Position numbers and translations under genes: made by a program. The notes under the pieces were generated by a model. It saw nothing but the letters and a program-made list of their open reading frames with translations, was not told the DNA's origin and searched no databases. A stretch of DNA of 14,316 bases from Sandaracinaceae bacterium (lineage in GTDB: Bacteria > Myxococcota_A > Polyangia > Polyangiales > Sandaracinaceae): assembly GCA_025056955.1 (NCBI GenBank), contig JANWYL010000055.1:1-14316 (forward strand), given 5' to 3'. This document shows, piece after piece, positions 1 through 8,010 of this stretch. The first letter of the stretch is position 1. Every line of letters starts with the position of its first letter.

Positions 1-642
1 GCCCGTCTTGAGGCGATGCCAGAGCGGCAGGTGACGAGTGGGGAATCGACCTTCCCCCTCGATCCCCTGTTCATGGTGATGGCAACCCAAAACCCCGTCG
101 AACAAGAGGGCACCTATCCTTTGGCCGAAGCACAGCTCGATCGCTTTATGATGCACGTGCGGGTTGGCTACCCAAGCCGAGAAGAAGAAAAGCGAATCGT
201 CGAGCGCATGAGCAGGATCGCTCTCTCTGCCCACCTTGGAGGCCCAGGGCCAAGCCCTGAGCTCAAGGTGCGCCCCGTGGCCAGAAGCGAAGACATTCTC
301 CGCGCGCGCCAAACGATTGGGCACATCATCGTCGACGAGCGCATCAACGACTACATTTTGGACATCGTCATCGCCACGCGCGATCCAAAGCGGGTCGGGC
401 TCAAGGACCTGGCTGGCATGATTGCTTATGGCGCATCGCCTCGGGCTTCAATCGCGATGAACCTCGCAGCAAGGGCCCACGCCTTCCTCAAGCATCGGGG
501 ATACGTCACCCCTGAGGACGTAAAGGCCGTTGGCCCAGATGTGCTTCGCCACCGGATCATTTTGACCTACGAGGCCGAAGCCGAAGAGATCACAACTGAA
601 CAAGTCGTGCGCCGCATTTTCGATAAGGTGGAGGTGCCCTGA
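1..642 (+). CDS. moxR: MoxR family AAA+ ATPase, 3' part (5' end outside window)
   Basis: This is the C-terminal 213 residues of a MoxR-type AAA+ ATPase, read in frame from base 1; the ATG at 16 is internal, because the preceding codons (ARLEA) continue the conserved LEAMxERQV stretch. Seen here: sensor 1 in ATQNP (residues 28-32 of the visible part), the EQEGTYPLAEAQLDRF block with the likely arginine finger R48, and sensor 2 in YGASPRAS (R148), followed by the helical lid ending in VGPDVLRHRIILTYEA. Walker A and B lie upstream of the window. MoxR ATPases work in the cytoplasm with vWA-domain partners in chaperone-like assembly or stress responses. The DUF58 gene follows after 12 bases, the usual MoxR-DUF58 pairing at the head of Bat operons. 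No visible residue is missing. Confidence 0.95.
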   Translation, partial: ARLEAMPERQVTSGESTFPLDPLFMVMATQNPVEQEGTYPLAEAQLDRFMMHVRVGYPSREEEKRIVERMSRIALSAHLGGPGPSPELKVRPVARSEDILRARQTIGHIIVDERINDYILDIVIATRDPKRVGLKDLAGMIAYGASPRASIAMNLAARAHAFLKHRGYVTPEDVKAVGPDVLRHRIILTYEAEAEEITTEQVVRRIFDKVEVP

Positions 643-654
643 GCAGGAAAAGCC

Positions 655-1539
655 GTGATCTCGCGAGAACTGATCAAAAAACTCAAGCTCATCGAGATCC
701 ACACAGCTCGCCTGGCCAACGAGCAGCTCGCTGGGGGCTACCACTCGGTCTTTAAGGGCCGTGGCATGGCCTTTAGCGAGGTCCGCCCTTACCAGCCTGG
801 CGACGATGTGCGTTTTATCGACTGGAATGTTTCGGCCCGCATGAACGAAGCTTACGTCAAGGTTTTCATCGAAGAGCGGGAAATGACCGTGATGCTCCTT
901 GTCGATCTTTCGGGTTCGGAGGAGTTTGGCACCCGCTCTCGGCCCAAAGTCGAGCTTGCCGCAGAGGTGGCAGCCCTTTTGGCCTTTAGCGCCATCAAAA
1001 ACAATGACCGCGTGGGCTTGGTGCTTTTCACCGATCGCATCGAGCGCTTCGTGCCTCCCAAAAAAGGCAAAGGGCATGTCATGCGGGTGGTGACCGAGAT
1101 CTTGAACGCCCGCCCCGTGGGGAGGGGCACAGACCTCAGAGTGGCCCTCGATCTCATCGGTCACCACCGGCGCAGAGCCGTCGTTTTTTTGATCTCGGAT
1201 TTTATCGCTGAGGGCCATGAACGGGCCTTGCGCATCGCAAGCGCTCGCCATGACCTCATCCCAATCCAATTGCTCGATCCCCGTGAGGAGGAGCTCCCTG
1301 ACATGGGCCTTGCCCTCTTCGAAGACATCGAAAGCGGCGATCTCGTCGAAGTCGATACGAGTCATCCCGAAGTGCGCTCAGCCTTCGCCCTCCGGGTCGG
1401 CCGAGATCGGGCACTCCGCGAACAGATGTTTGCACGCCTTGGTCTGGATCACGTGCTCATCCGAAGTGATGGAGATCACGTGCGTCCTTTGGTTGAGCTT
1501 TTCCGTCGACGCGCCCAACGCATGCGCGGGCATAGGTGA
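655..1539 (+). CDS. DUF58 domain protein with vWA-like fold
   Basis: A 294-residue protein starting at GTG 655, chosen because AGGA (645-648) sits six bases upstream and the DUF58 N-terminus aligns from here. The family signature RPYQPGDDVRFIDWN lies at residues 44-58. A vWA-like half follows with the metal-site pattern DLSGS (D84, S86, S88), T159 in GRGTDLR and D182 in LISDF, so the metal-ion-dependent adhesion site looks complete. There is no signal peptide or membrane helix, which indicates a cytoplasmic protein. DUF58 proteins are almost always coded beside MoxR and are thought to be its partner or adaptor; the biochemical role is not settled. The stop overlaps the ribosome-binding site of the next gene (AGGTGA at 1534-1539), which suggests translational coupling. 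Confidence 0.93.
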   Translation: MISRELIKKLKLIEIHTARLANEQLAGGYHSVFKGRGMAFSEVRPYQPGDDVRFIDWNVSARMNEAYVKVFIEEREMTVMLLVDLSGSEEFGTRSRPKVELAAEVAALLAFSAIKNNDRVGLVLFTDRIERFVPPKKGKGHVMRVVTEILNARPVGRGTDLRVALDLIGHHRRRAVVFLISDFIAEGHERALRIASARHDLIPIQLLDPREEELPDMGLALFEDIESGDLVEVDTSHPEVRSAFALRVGRDRALREQMFARLGLDHVLIRSDGDHVRPLVELFRRRAQRMRGHR

Positions 1540-1543
1540 AACC

Positions 1544-3049
1544 ATGAAGCGCTCCCTGATACTGATCGCCGCCCTGTTTTGGCCCACCCTGGCCCTAGCG
1601 GACGCAGGCCTTGGGGATGCGGGCGCTTCGCCTGAAGCCGGCACCCCTCTGGATGGCGCACCTCCAGGCAACCACCTCCCAGAAGGACACAGGCCAGAGG
1701 TGGTGCTTCGCCTCGTGCCAGAGGAAGGGTTGTCCACAGGAGATGTCTTGCGCTGCGAAATCAGGGTTGAACTCCCAGAAGGCGATGACATCAACCTCCT
1801 CTCCAAGAACTTCACACCCTTTGAGCTTCTCGACCAACGTTTCCATGAATCCAAAGAAAATGGCAAAAGAAAGCTCCTTTTTGAACTCGATCTTTTGGCC
1901 CTTGAGCCGGGTGAACATCGCTTATCTCCCCTCCTCTTTCGGGTGATCACCAAAGATGGGCAGGTGGGGAATCTCGAAATCCCTATTCCAAAGATCAAGG
2001 TGAATGCCCTCACTGGCAATGAGCCAAATGCGCAACCCCGTCCTCCAACCCAGCCAATTCCTGTTTTTCAAGAAGACTACACCATCCTCTACGTGCTTGG
2101 TGTGCTCGCGATCATCGCCATCACCGCGCTCATCACCTGGCGCGTGTTTCGTTACCTCTCGCAACGCCCCAAAGCTGCACCCCCTCCTCCTCCCCCACGA
2201 CCTGCCCATGAAATCGCCCTCGAAACCCTGCGTGCCCTCCGCAAGGAGCTCGAAGCGGCACTCGCATCTGGAAACCAAGCCAAAATCATCGATGGTGTTT
2301 CAGATGCAATCCGGATCTTTTTAGGTCAGCGTTATGGTTTTAACGGCATCGAAAGCACAACCGACGAGGTGCTCGCACAACTCAAGGACAAGCCACACCT
2401 TTCTGTGCCGCTTCCTGAGATCGCTCTCCTGCTCGGTGAGTGTGATCTTGTGAAGTTTGCAAAACATGTCCCCAACCGCGAAGAATGCGAACGCGCCATC
2501 GATCGCGCCCAAAGCATCATCGAACGCATCGCCTTCATGCCGCCATCACCTCCCCTTTGGACAAGCACCACCAAGGAGTCACCTTCCGACTCACCAAATC
2601 AATCCCTCGCCAAATCTCAGATTCAACCTTCCTTCTCCCCACTCACAACCCAGCATCAACCAAACCAACCCCCTGCTTCACCCACCATAGCCACTCCACC
2701 CATTTCCCATCCACCACCAAGCACCTCCCCAAAGAAGGACCAGGATTGGAATTGGCTCGAAGCATTGGCCGCAAACGACCAGCCGATTAACGGCTCGCTC
2801 CTTGGGCGGGTGCCTGGGGGCTTTCGGGTTCGCCTTGAAAGAGGCTTTGAGGGCTTCCTTCCGGATGCCCATGTCGAAGATCCGGAGCCCGATCGGCTGA
2901 TTGGCAAGCTTTTGTCTTTCCGCATCCTTGCCCTTCACGTCGAGCGTGAGCGCATCATTCTTTCCCGCCGTGGCATGGGTGCACTCGATTCCCAGGCGGG
3001 AGCTCACTGGCATTCGGTTCAGGGCGGAGCCCAAGGAGGTGGGCAATGA
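1544..3049 (+). CDS. Bat-operon membrane protein: DUF4381-like domain plus C-terminal S1/OB-like domain
   Basis: A 501-residue protein. ATG 1544 is chosen because a signal peptide starts there (ALA|D cleavage at 19/20) and AGGTGA lies four bases upstream; the frame stays open further 5' only as a shadow of the DUF58 gene. Order of parts: a periplasmic beta-rich domain (about 50-155), a transmembrane helix (180-199) followed by RVFRYLSQR, which puts the rest in the cytoplasm, a polyproline stretch (213-220), a DUF4381-like helical domain (222-330), a Pro/Ser/Thr/Gln-rich linker (333-400) and a C-terminal domain (413-476). This last part reads like a ribosomal-protein-S1-type repeat: GGFRV, GFEGFLP, LIGKLLSFRI and IILSRR in the right order and spacing. 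DUF4381-like proteins between DUF58 and BatA are normal in Bat operons; the S1-like tail is not something I know from them. It ends in an ATGA overlap with batA. Confidence 0.85.
   Translation: MKRSLILIAALFWPTLALADAGLGDAGASPEAGTPLDGAPPGNHLPEGHRPEVVLRLVPEEGLSTGDVLRCEIRVELPEGDDINLLSKNFTPFELLDQRFHESKENGKRKLLFELDLLALEPGEHRLSPLLFRVITKDGQVGNLEIPIPKIKVNALTGNEPNAQPRPPTQPIPVFQEDYTILYVLGVLAIIAITALITWRVFRYLSQRPKAAPPPPPPRPAHEIALETLRALRKELEAALASGNQAKIIDGVSDAIRIFLGQRYGFNGIESTTDEVLAQLKDKPHLSVPLPEIALLLGECDLVKFAKHVPNREECERAIDRAQSIIERIAFMPPSPPLWTSTTKESPSDSPNQSLAKSQIQPSFSPLTTQHQPNQPPASPTIATPPISHPPPSTSPKKDQDWNWLEALAANDQPINGSLLGRVPGGFRVRLERGFEGFLPDAHVEDPEPDRLIGKLLSFRILALHVERERIILSRRGMGALDSQAGAHWHSVQGGAQGGGQ
3033..3040 (+). 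promoter_or_regulatory. Strong Shine-Dalgarno site of batA
   Basis: AAGGAGGT, a full-length match to the anti-Shine-Dalgarno sequence, lies five bases before ATG 3046. It sits inside the last codons of the preceding gene, so batA can be initiated both by coupling through the ATGA overlap and independently. Confidence 0.75.
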
Positions 3050-4161
3050 AACGCTGGCAAGAGGCTTTTTTGCTTTTGGGCTGGGCATGTGTTCTTGGGG
3101 TTTTTGCCCTCTATCTCGCCTCTGAGATTCTCGGGAGCGAGCTTGAAGGCCCGCTCGATCTCCAAACCTTTCGCTTTGAGCGCCCCTGGGCGGGGCTTCT
3201 GGGCCTTGGGGTTCTGATCAGTGCCTTGGCCCACTTGGCATGGCGCAGGGCAAGGCCGCGCTTTGCCATCTCCCGAGCCCAGGACCTCGCCCGTGTGGCT
3301 CGTCCCCGCTGGAAGCAGTGGCTAAGCCCTCTTCCGATGAGCGCTCGTCTTGTGGCCTTGGCCCTCTGCACGATTGCGCTCATGGGGCCTCAGTCGATTT
3401 ACGCCCGTGAAGAAGCCGAAGTTGAGGGCATCGACATGGTCCTCGTCCTCGATTGCTCCCTCTCCATGCAAGCAAGCGATATCCATCCCAATCGTTTTAT
3501 CGCCATGAAAGACGTGGTCGATGAGTTCATCGCCCGCCGTCAAAATGACCGAATCGGCGCCGTGATTTTTGGGGTCGATGCCTACACACTTCTCCCTCTG
3601 ACCACCGACAAAGAAGCCTTGCGCAATGTGATCGCAGAGCTTGAGCTTGGAAACATCGATGGCCAAGGCACAGCAATTGGAAATGCCCTTGGGGTGGCCC
3701 TCAACCGACTGCGCTATTCCCAGGCAAAAAGCCGGGTGATCATCCTTTTGACAGACGGCGATTCGAACGCTGGGAACCTTTCCCCCGACCAGGCCACGGA
3801 AATCGCAGCAGCCATGGGCGTGCGCATCTACACGGTGCTCATGGGACAAGCCGACGAAGCCCCCTACCAAAAGGGAAGCGATGCGATGGGCAGGCCGATT
3901 TGGGATCGGGGCGAATTTCCAATCAACCCCACCCTCATGCGGCGCATCGCCGAGCGCACAGGCGGCCAAGCCTTTGTGGCAAGCAACCGGAGCGCCCTCG
4001 AGCGCAGCTTTCATGCCATCCTTGACAGCCTCGAGCGGAGCAAAATCGAGGACCCAGGCCGATTCTACGCCGACCTCCATGCGCCCTTTCTTTGGCCTGC
4101 CCTTGGGCTTCTGCTCTTCGAAGTGCTCTTTCAAGTTCTCTACCTGAGGAGATGGCCGTGA
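3046..4161 (+). CDS. batA: BatA-type vWA membrane protein
   Basis: A 371-residue membrane protein. Hydrophobic segments lie at about 8-28, 49-66 and 100-118, followed by a vWA domain (about 128-330) and a C-terminal membrane helix (347-366). The metal site is intact: D136, S138 and S140 in LDCSLSM, T209 in GQGTAIG and D237 in LLTDGDSNAG. BatA proteins sit in the inner membrane and are thought to act with BatB and MoxR in an envelope complex linked to oxidative-stress tolerance; the molecular task is unproven. The start overlaps the upstream stop as ATGA and has a very strong ribosome-binding site. Compared with the usual layout of two N-terminal helices, an extra N-terminal hydrophobic segment (8-28) seems to be present. 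The batB start overlaps its stop. BatA rather than BatB is assigned from order and the short GRPIWDRGEFPIN-type C-terminal half. Confidence 0.93.
   Translation: MKRWQEAFLLLGWACVLGVFALYLASEILGSELEGPLDLQTFRFERPWAGLLGLGVLISALAHLAWRRARPRFAISRAQDLARVARPRWKQWLSPLPMSARLVALALCTIALMGPQSIYAREEAEVEGIDMVLVLDCSLSMQASDIHPNRFIAMKDVVDEFIARRQNDRIGAVIFGVDAYTLLPLTTDKEALRNVIAELELGNIDGQGTAIGNALGVALNRLRYSQAKSRVIILLTDGDSNAGNLSPDQATEIAAAMGVRIYTVLMGQADEAPYQKGSDAMGRPIWDRGEFPINPTLMRRIAERTGGQAFVASNRSALERSFHAILDSLERSKIEDPGRFYADLHAPFLWPALGLLLFEVLFQVLYLRRWP
4147..4151 (+). promoter_or_regulatory. Ribosome-binding site that decides the batB start
   Basis: AGGAG here abuts ATG 4152 with no spacer but stands six bases from GTG 4158. 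The spacing favours GTG 4158, which also forms a GTGA overlap with the batA stop. The ATG would add only two residues. Confidence 0.6.
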
Positions 4162-5231
4162 GCTTTGGAAATCCCGAGCTTCTCTGGCTTTTGCTTTTCT
4201 CCCCCCTTCTGGCCTTTGCTCTTTTTTGGCTCAGCCGATGGCGCGGGAATGTGGGCCGATCGCTTGGCAACCCCGCCCTCATCAGGCGCCTGATCGTTGG
4301 GGAGAAGCTTTGGCTTCGCGGGCTCAAGGGAGGGCTTTGGGTGCTCGCCTTCTCTTTATTGGTCATTGCCCTCGCCAAGCCTGAATATGGGAGCCGGACG
4401 CGGATTCTCCGAAAGCGTGGCCTCGATATCGTCTTTGCCATCGATTTTTCAAAATCGATGCTTGCCCAAGACATCCGCCCAAACCGCATCGAGCGGGCCA
4501 AGGCCGAAGTGCTTCGCATGCTTGAGATCCTCGATGGCGATCGGGTGGGCTGCGTGGCCTTTGCTGGCGAAACGATCGAATTCCCCATGACGGTCGACTA
4601 CCGCGCAGTCGCCCTGTTTTTGAGGGATCTTTCGCCCTATGACATGCCCGTAGGCGGAACCGCCATCGGAAGGGCCTTGATCGCAAGCAAGCGCCTCCTT
4701 GAGCGCTCCCGCCGCCAGCCACCTTCCAAGGAAGCCAAAAGCAGCCAAATCGTCGTGCTCATCACCGATGGCGAAGACCACGAAGGAGACCCCATTGCTG
4801 CGGCGCGCGAGCTCGCCCAAGCAGGGATCCGTGTCTACACAGCGGGCGTGGGCACAGCGACAGGAGAACCCATCCCGACCTATGCACCCGATGGCACCTG
4901 GACCGGCTACCTTCGCGATGAAGAAGGAAAAATCGTGCGGAGCGCCCTGAGCGAAGAGGGTGAGGCCACTCTCAAGCGCATCGCCGAAATCACAGGAGGC
5001 CGATACCACCATGCGGGTCGACAGGCCGAGGGGCTGGCCCGCATCCGTGAAGACCTCGCCCGCATGCAAAAAGAGGAGCGCAAAGCCAAACGCATCACAG
5101 TCCGCGAGGGAAGGTATGCCCTTTTTCTCGCCCCTGCTTTTCTCCTCCTTGTGCTCGAAGCGATTTTGCCTGAAGCCTGGATCCGCAAGCGCAAGCCAAA
5201 GGAGCTCTCCCATGCCGAAGCCTCAAGCTAG
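4158..5231 (+). CDS. batB: BatB-type vWA membrane protein
   Basis: A 357-residue protein from GTG 4158; ATG 4152 is the alternative and adds two residues. Membrane helices lie at about 7-26 and 57-73, a vWA domain at about 88-300, and a C-terminal helix at 320-340. MIDAS residues are present: D96, S98 and S100 in IDFSKSM, T168 in GGTAIG and D204 in LITDGEDHEGD. The stretch YAPDGTWTGYLRDEEGK (242-258) and the TGGRYHHAG block are typical of BatB. It is paralogous to BatA, with the same fold and order of motifs, and the pair is expected to work together at the inner membrane. It overlaps batA by four bases and batC by twenty, which indicates one transcript. Nothing needed for the fold is missing. 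Confidence 0.93.
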   Translation: MSFGNPELLWLLLFSPLLAFALFWLSRWRGNVGRSLGNPALIRRLIVGEKLWLRGLKGGLWVLAFSLLVIALAKPEYGSRTRILRKRGLDIVFAIDFSKSMLAQDIRPNRIERAKAEVLRMLEILDGDRVGCVAFAGETIEFPMTVDYRAVALFLRDLSPYDMPVGGTAIGRALIASKRLLERSRRQPPSKEAKSSQIVVLITDGEDHEGDPIAAARELAQAGIRVYTAGVGTATGEPIPTYAPDGTWTGYLRDEEGKIVRSALSEEGEATLKRIAEITGGRYHHAGRQAEGLARIREDLARMQKEERKAKRITVREGRYALFLAPAFLLLVLEAILPEAWIRKRKPKELSHAEASS

Positions 5232-6162
5232 AAGCATTGTCCTCTTGATCGGGCTCTCTTTGCTTTGGCCAGGCCCTGCTCTGGCTTGGGATTGGTTCCG
5301 TTCTGAAAACCGCCACGTCCGCCAGGGCAATGAAGCCCTCCGAAGCGGCGACGCCCAAGGAGCCCTTGCCTCTTATGAGCGGGCGGCGCGAGAGCTCCCT
5401 TCAGAACCAGGCGTGCACCTCAATCGCGGTCTTGCCCTTTTGGCCCAAGGCAAGCACAAAGAAGCGCGCGAGGCCTTCGGGCGGGCCTTTGAGCCACCAG
5501 CACCACGCGAAACCCGCGCAAGCGCTTACTATAACGCTGGCCTTTCTTTTTATCGCGAAGCCGATGCCCTCGCCGCTCAGGGCGATCATGCGAATGCCCG
5601 TATCCTCTTCCGCCAAGCGGCCGATGCCTTTAGGCAATCTTTGCGCTTCCTTCCGGGAAACCGTGATGCGGCTTGGAATCTCGAGCTTGCCCTTCGCCGC
5701 GAAAGGCAAGAAGAGGAAGAGGACAAAAAGGAAAAAGAACAACAAAAAGAACAGCAAAAGCAGGAACAAAGCGAAAATTCAAGCGATGGCTCGCAGCAAA
5801 ACCAAGACCAACAAAAGCAGCAATCACAAAAAGAGCCATCAAAATCAAATCAGTCCCAATCGGAATCAAATCAGCCCAAAGCCCAGGAAAACAAGGAGGA
5901 GCAATCCAAGAGCAGTGAGCAAGAAAAGAGCAACTCCTCCGGGCAAGAGCAAAAGCCTCAAGAGCAACAAGCTGGCTCGCAAGGCGAACCAAAGGCAGAA
6001 CCCCCTCCCAACCCTTCTCCAGAGGAAAGAGCGCGCGACCGCTTGAGCCCCGAGCACCTCCGCATGCTCGATGCGTTGGGTGATCGAGAAATCAACCTCG
6101 AACGCGCCAAAGCCAGAATCCGAGCTGAACGAGAAAGGCGTAAACCCCTTAAAGATTGGTGA
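5212..6162 (+). CDS. batC: BatC-type periplasmic TPR protein
   Basis: A 316-residue protein. ATG 5212 has AGGAG eight bases upstream and opens a signal peptide (cleavage ALA|W at 25/26); it overlaps the end of batB by twenty bases. TPR-like helix pairs cover about 33-160 (QGNEALRSGDAQGALASYERA is the first, seen in two halves around residue 47). A long low-complexity stretch (165-270) made of Gln, Glu, Lys, Ser and Asn follows, then a short charged helical end (271-316) finishing in KDW, a C-terminus that I recall as recurrent in Bat TPR proteins. TPRs mediate protein contacts, presumably with BatA, BatB or BatD. The linker DNA is strongly A-rich, unlike its neighbours, as its amino-acid make-up demands. 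No membrane helix beyond the signal is visible, so a soluble periplasmic protein or one anchored by an uncleaved signal is likely. Confidence 0.9.
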   Translation: MPKPQARSIVLLIGLSLLWPGPALAWDWFRSENRHVRQGNEALRSGDAQGALASYERAARELPSEPGVHLNRGLALLAQGKHKEAREAFGRAFEPPAPRETRASAYYNAGLSFYREADALAAQGDHANARILFRQAADAFRQSLRFLPGNRDAAWNLELALRRERQEEEEDKKEKEQQKEQQKQEQSENSSDGSQQNQDQQKQQSQKEPSKSNQSQSESNQPKAQENKEEQSKSSEQEKSNSSGQEQKPQEQQAGSQGEPKAEPPPNPSPEERARDRLSPEHLRMLDALGDREINLERAKARIRAERERRKPLKDW

Positions 6163-6171
6163 GGAAGAGCC

Positions 6172-8010
6172 ATGCGATGGGCATGGAAAAAGCGCTGGCT
6201 TGCGTTTTTGGCCTCGGTTTGGGCCATGCCCCTTTACGCCCAAGAAGGCCTGTGTCGGCTGAGCGTTCATCCGCACACAGTTCGGGTCGGTGATCAACTT
6301 CAAATCGACGTCTTTTGTCAAGCAGAAGGCGCCCAAATCAGCCCTCCTGAAATCGAACTCGAAGGCTTCACAGTGCTCCGACGGCAATTGTCTCAACCTT
6401 TCCAGTTTTCATTTGGTTTCGGCCACCAGCAGCGCTTCATCCAAAGCTCAAGTCGCTTGACCTTGGTTGTGCGCGCAAACCAAGCAGGGGAATTCAAGAT
6501 AGGCCCTGCCGTCGCTTATCTCGGAAGTCAGCGGATCTTAAGCGATGAGGTGATGGTAAGGGTGCTTGGGAACCCCACTGCCCCCCCGCCATCCTCCTTT
6601 CCACCCTCCTCTACCCCAACCCCAGCACCACCAACTGGTGCGTTGGATGGTGCTGTCTATGACAACCAAGCATTCTTAAGGGTTGTTGTCGACCGCAAGG
6701 AAGCCTTTGTCGGTCAACAGATTACGGTAACCTACTACCTCTACGTGCGATCGATGACAAATCAGCCTGAAATCACAGAACAACCTTCAACCGATGGGTT
6801 TTGGATCCACGATCTCCTCGATCGCAATCAACCACCAGACTCCTTCGTGCAGCAGGTGGGTGGGCTCAACTTTCGCGTTTATCCCCTTAGGCGTTTTGCC
6901 GCATTCCCCCTTCGCCCTGGAAAGCTCACCTTTGGCTCAATGACGATGCAGATCCCCGTGGGTGATCCCTTCGACGTCCTCTTTGGTCGAGCCCCTGCAG
7001 TGCTCGAACGCCGCAGCGTGCCAATTGAGGTGAATGTCCGTCCCCTCCCGCCTGGCGCCCCACAGGGCTTGCCCGTGCACGTGGGCACCCTCGAAGCGCA
7101 AGCCCAGCTCGATCGCCAAGAAGCCTCTGTCGGAGACGCCGTGGTTTTGGAGTTGCGCTTGAAGGGCCTTGGGCAAGTGGAGGGCATCCCCCCACCTTCC
7201 ATCCTGGTCCCAGGTCTTCGGCTGCTCAAGCCGGAGGGTTTTTTTAGGAGCACAGTGCAAGGTGAACGAGTGGGTGGAGAGCGCCATTTTCGTTGGCTCA
7301 TCATTCCTGAACAACCTGGTAGCTACGCGATTGGCCCTTTCCGCTGGGCTGTTTTCGATCCCGAAAAAGCCGAGTACCATCTCGTTGAAAGTCCACCCCT
7401 TGTCCTTAAAGTCACAGGGCAAGCCCTTCCTGCTTCGCAAGGGGAAAGCACACCCGAAAAAGAGCCTGAAGGCGCAGGTCCTTCTTCAGAAAATGAAAAC
7501 CCCGCTCAGCAGCTTGGACCCATTCGCACCCGCTCGGCCTTCGCGAGAAGGGCCACCCCCATTGCCAAAAGGAGCTTTTACCCCCTTGCCCTCGCAGGGG
7601 CACCGCTGCTCTTTGGAATCGCCCTTGTTGGCCGAAGCATCGCTTGGCGTCGGAAAGCTTCCTTGGGCTCAGAAAGGAGCTTAAAAGCCCTAAGGCATGC
7701 CCTGTCTAAAATCCGAACAGATGATCCCCGGGAGGCTTATCGCCAAATTCCCCTCATCCTCCGCACTGCCTTGGAAACGAAGCTCAAAGAAGGCATTGGC
7801 AGCCTCACCCATGGCGAACTCGAGCAATTTCTGCAGGAGTGCGGCATGGATTCCAAAATGGCACGCCAATGGAGGGAAACCTTTGAAAGCATCGAAATGG
7901 CTCGATTTGCCAAAGCCGGTGGAGAAAGTGCTGAAATCAAGCGCTATATCGGCCAAGCTGAAGCCCTGATCAAAGCCTTGGATTCTTTTTCTCCCCACAA
8001 AAAGCCATGA
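6172..8010 (+). CDS. batD: BatD family protein
   Basis: A 612-residue protein. ATG 6172 follows GAGGAAG (6161-6167), which overlaps the batC stop. It has a signal peptide (cleavage near LYA|Q, 23/24), a long periplasmic region (24-465) of beta-rich repeats (VRVGDQLQI at 38-46, AFVGQQITVTYYLYV at 178-192 and ASVGDAVVLELRL at 318-330 mark three similar modules), a transmembrane helix (about 468-487) and a cytoplasmic helical tail (500-605). BatD is the large periplasmic part of the Bat system, with Ig-like modules that suggest binding of partners or clients; its substrate is unknown. Two Pro/Ser/Thr-rich spacers (135-157 and 418-450) separate parts. The tail (LTHGELEQFL and SIEMARFA) resembles the helical domain of the gene at 1544. 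The stop forms an ATGA overlap with batE. Confidence 0.92.
   Translation: MRWAWKKRWLAFLASVWAMPLYAQEGLCRLSVHPHTVRVGDQLQIDVFCQAEGAQISPPEIELEGFTVLRRQLSQPFQFSFGFGHQQRFIQSSSRLTLVVRANQAGEFKIGPAVAYLGSQRILSDEVMVRVLGNPTAPPPSSFPPSSTPTPAPPTGALDGAVYDNQAFLRVVVDRKEAFVGQQITVTYYLYVRSMTNQPEITEQPSTDGFWIHDLLDRNQPPDSFVQQVGGLNFRVYPLRRFAAFPLRPGKLTFGSMTMQIPVGDPFDVLFGRAPAVLERRSVPIEVNVRPLPPGAPQGLPVHVGTLEAQAQLDRQEASVGDAVVLELRLKGLGQVEGIPPPSILVPGLRLLKPEGFFRSTVQGERVGGERHFRWLIIPEQPGSYAIGPFRWAVFDPEKAEYHLVESPPLVLKVTGQALPASQGESTPEKEPEGAGPSSENENPAQQLGPIRTRSAFARRATPIAKRSFYPLALAGAPLLFGIALVGRSIAWRRKASLGSERSLKALRHALSKIRTDDPREAYRQIPLILRTALETKLKEGIGSLTHGELEQFLQECGMDSKMARQWRETFESIEMARFAKAGGESAEIKRYIGQAEALIKALDSFSPHKKP

Noticed and set aside
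448..1365. 305-residue open frame on the minus strand (also 3322-4134 and 4449-5213)
   Set aside because: Antisense shadows of clear DUF58, batA and batB genes; no family signature, start site or codon use supports them.
1217..1543. 5' extension of the third gene into the DUF58 gene
   Set aside because: The extension is the DUF58 gene in another frame; the signal peptide and ribosome-binding site fix the start at 1544.
4152..4154. ATG as batB start
   Set aside because: It directly touches the AGGAG with no spacer; GTG 4158 has normal spacing. Only two residues differ, so it cannot be excluded entirely.
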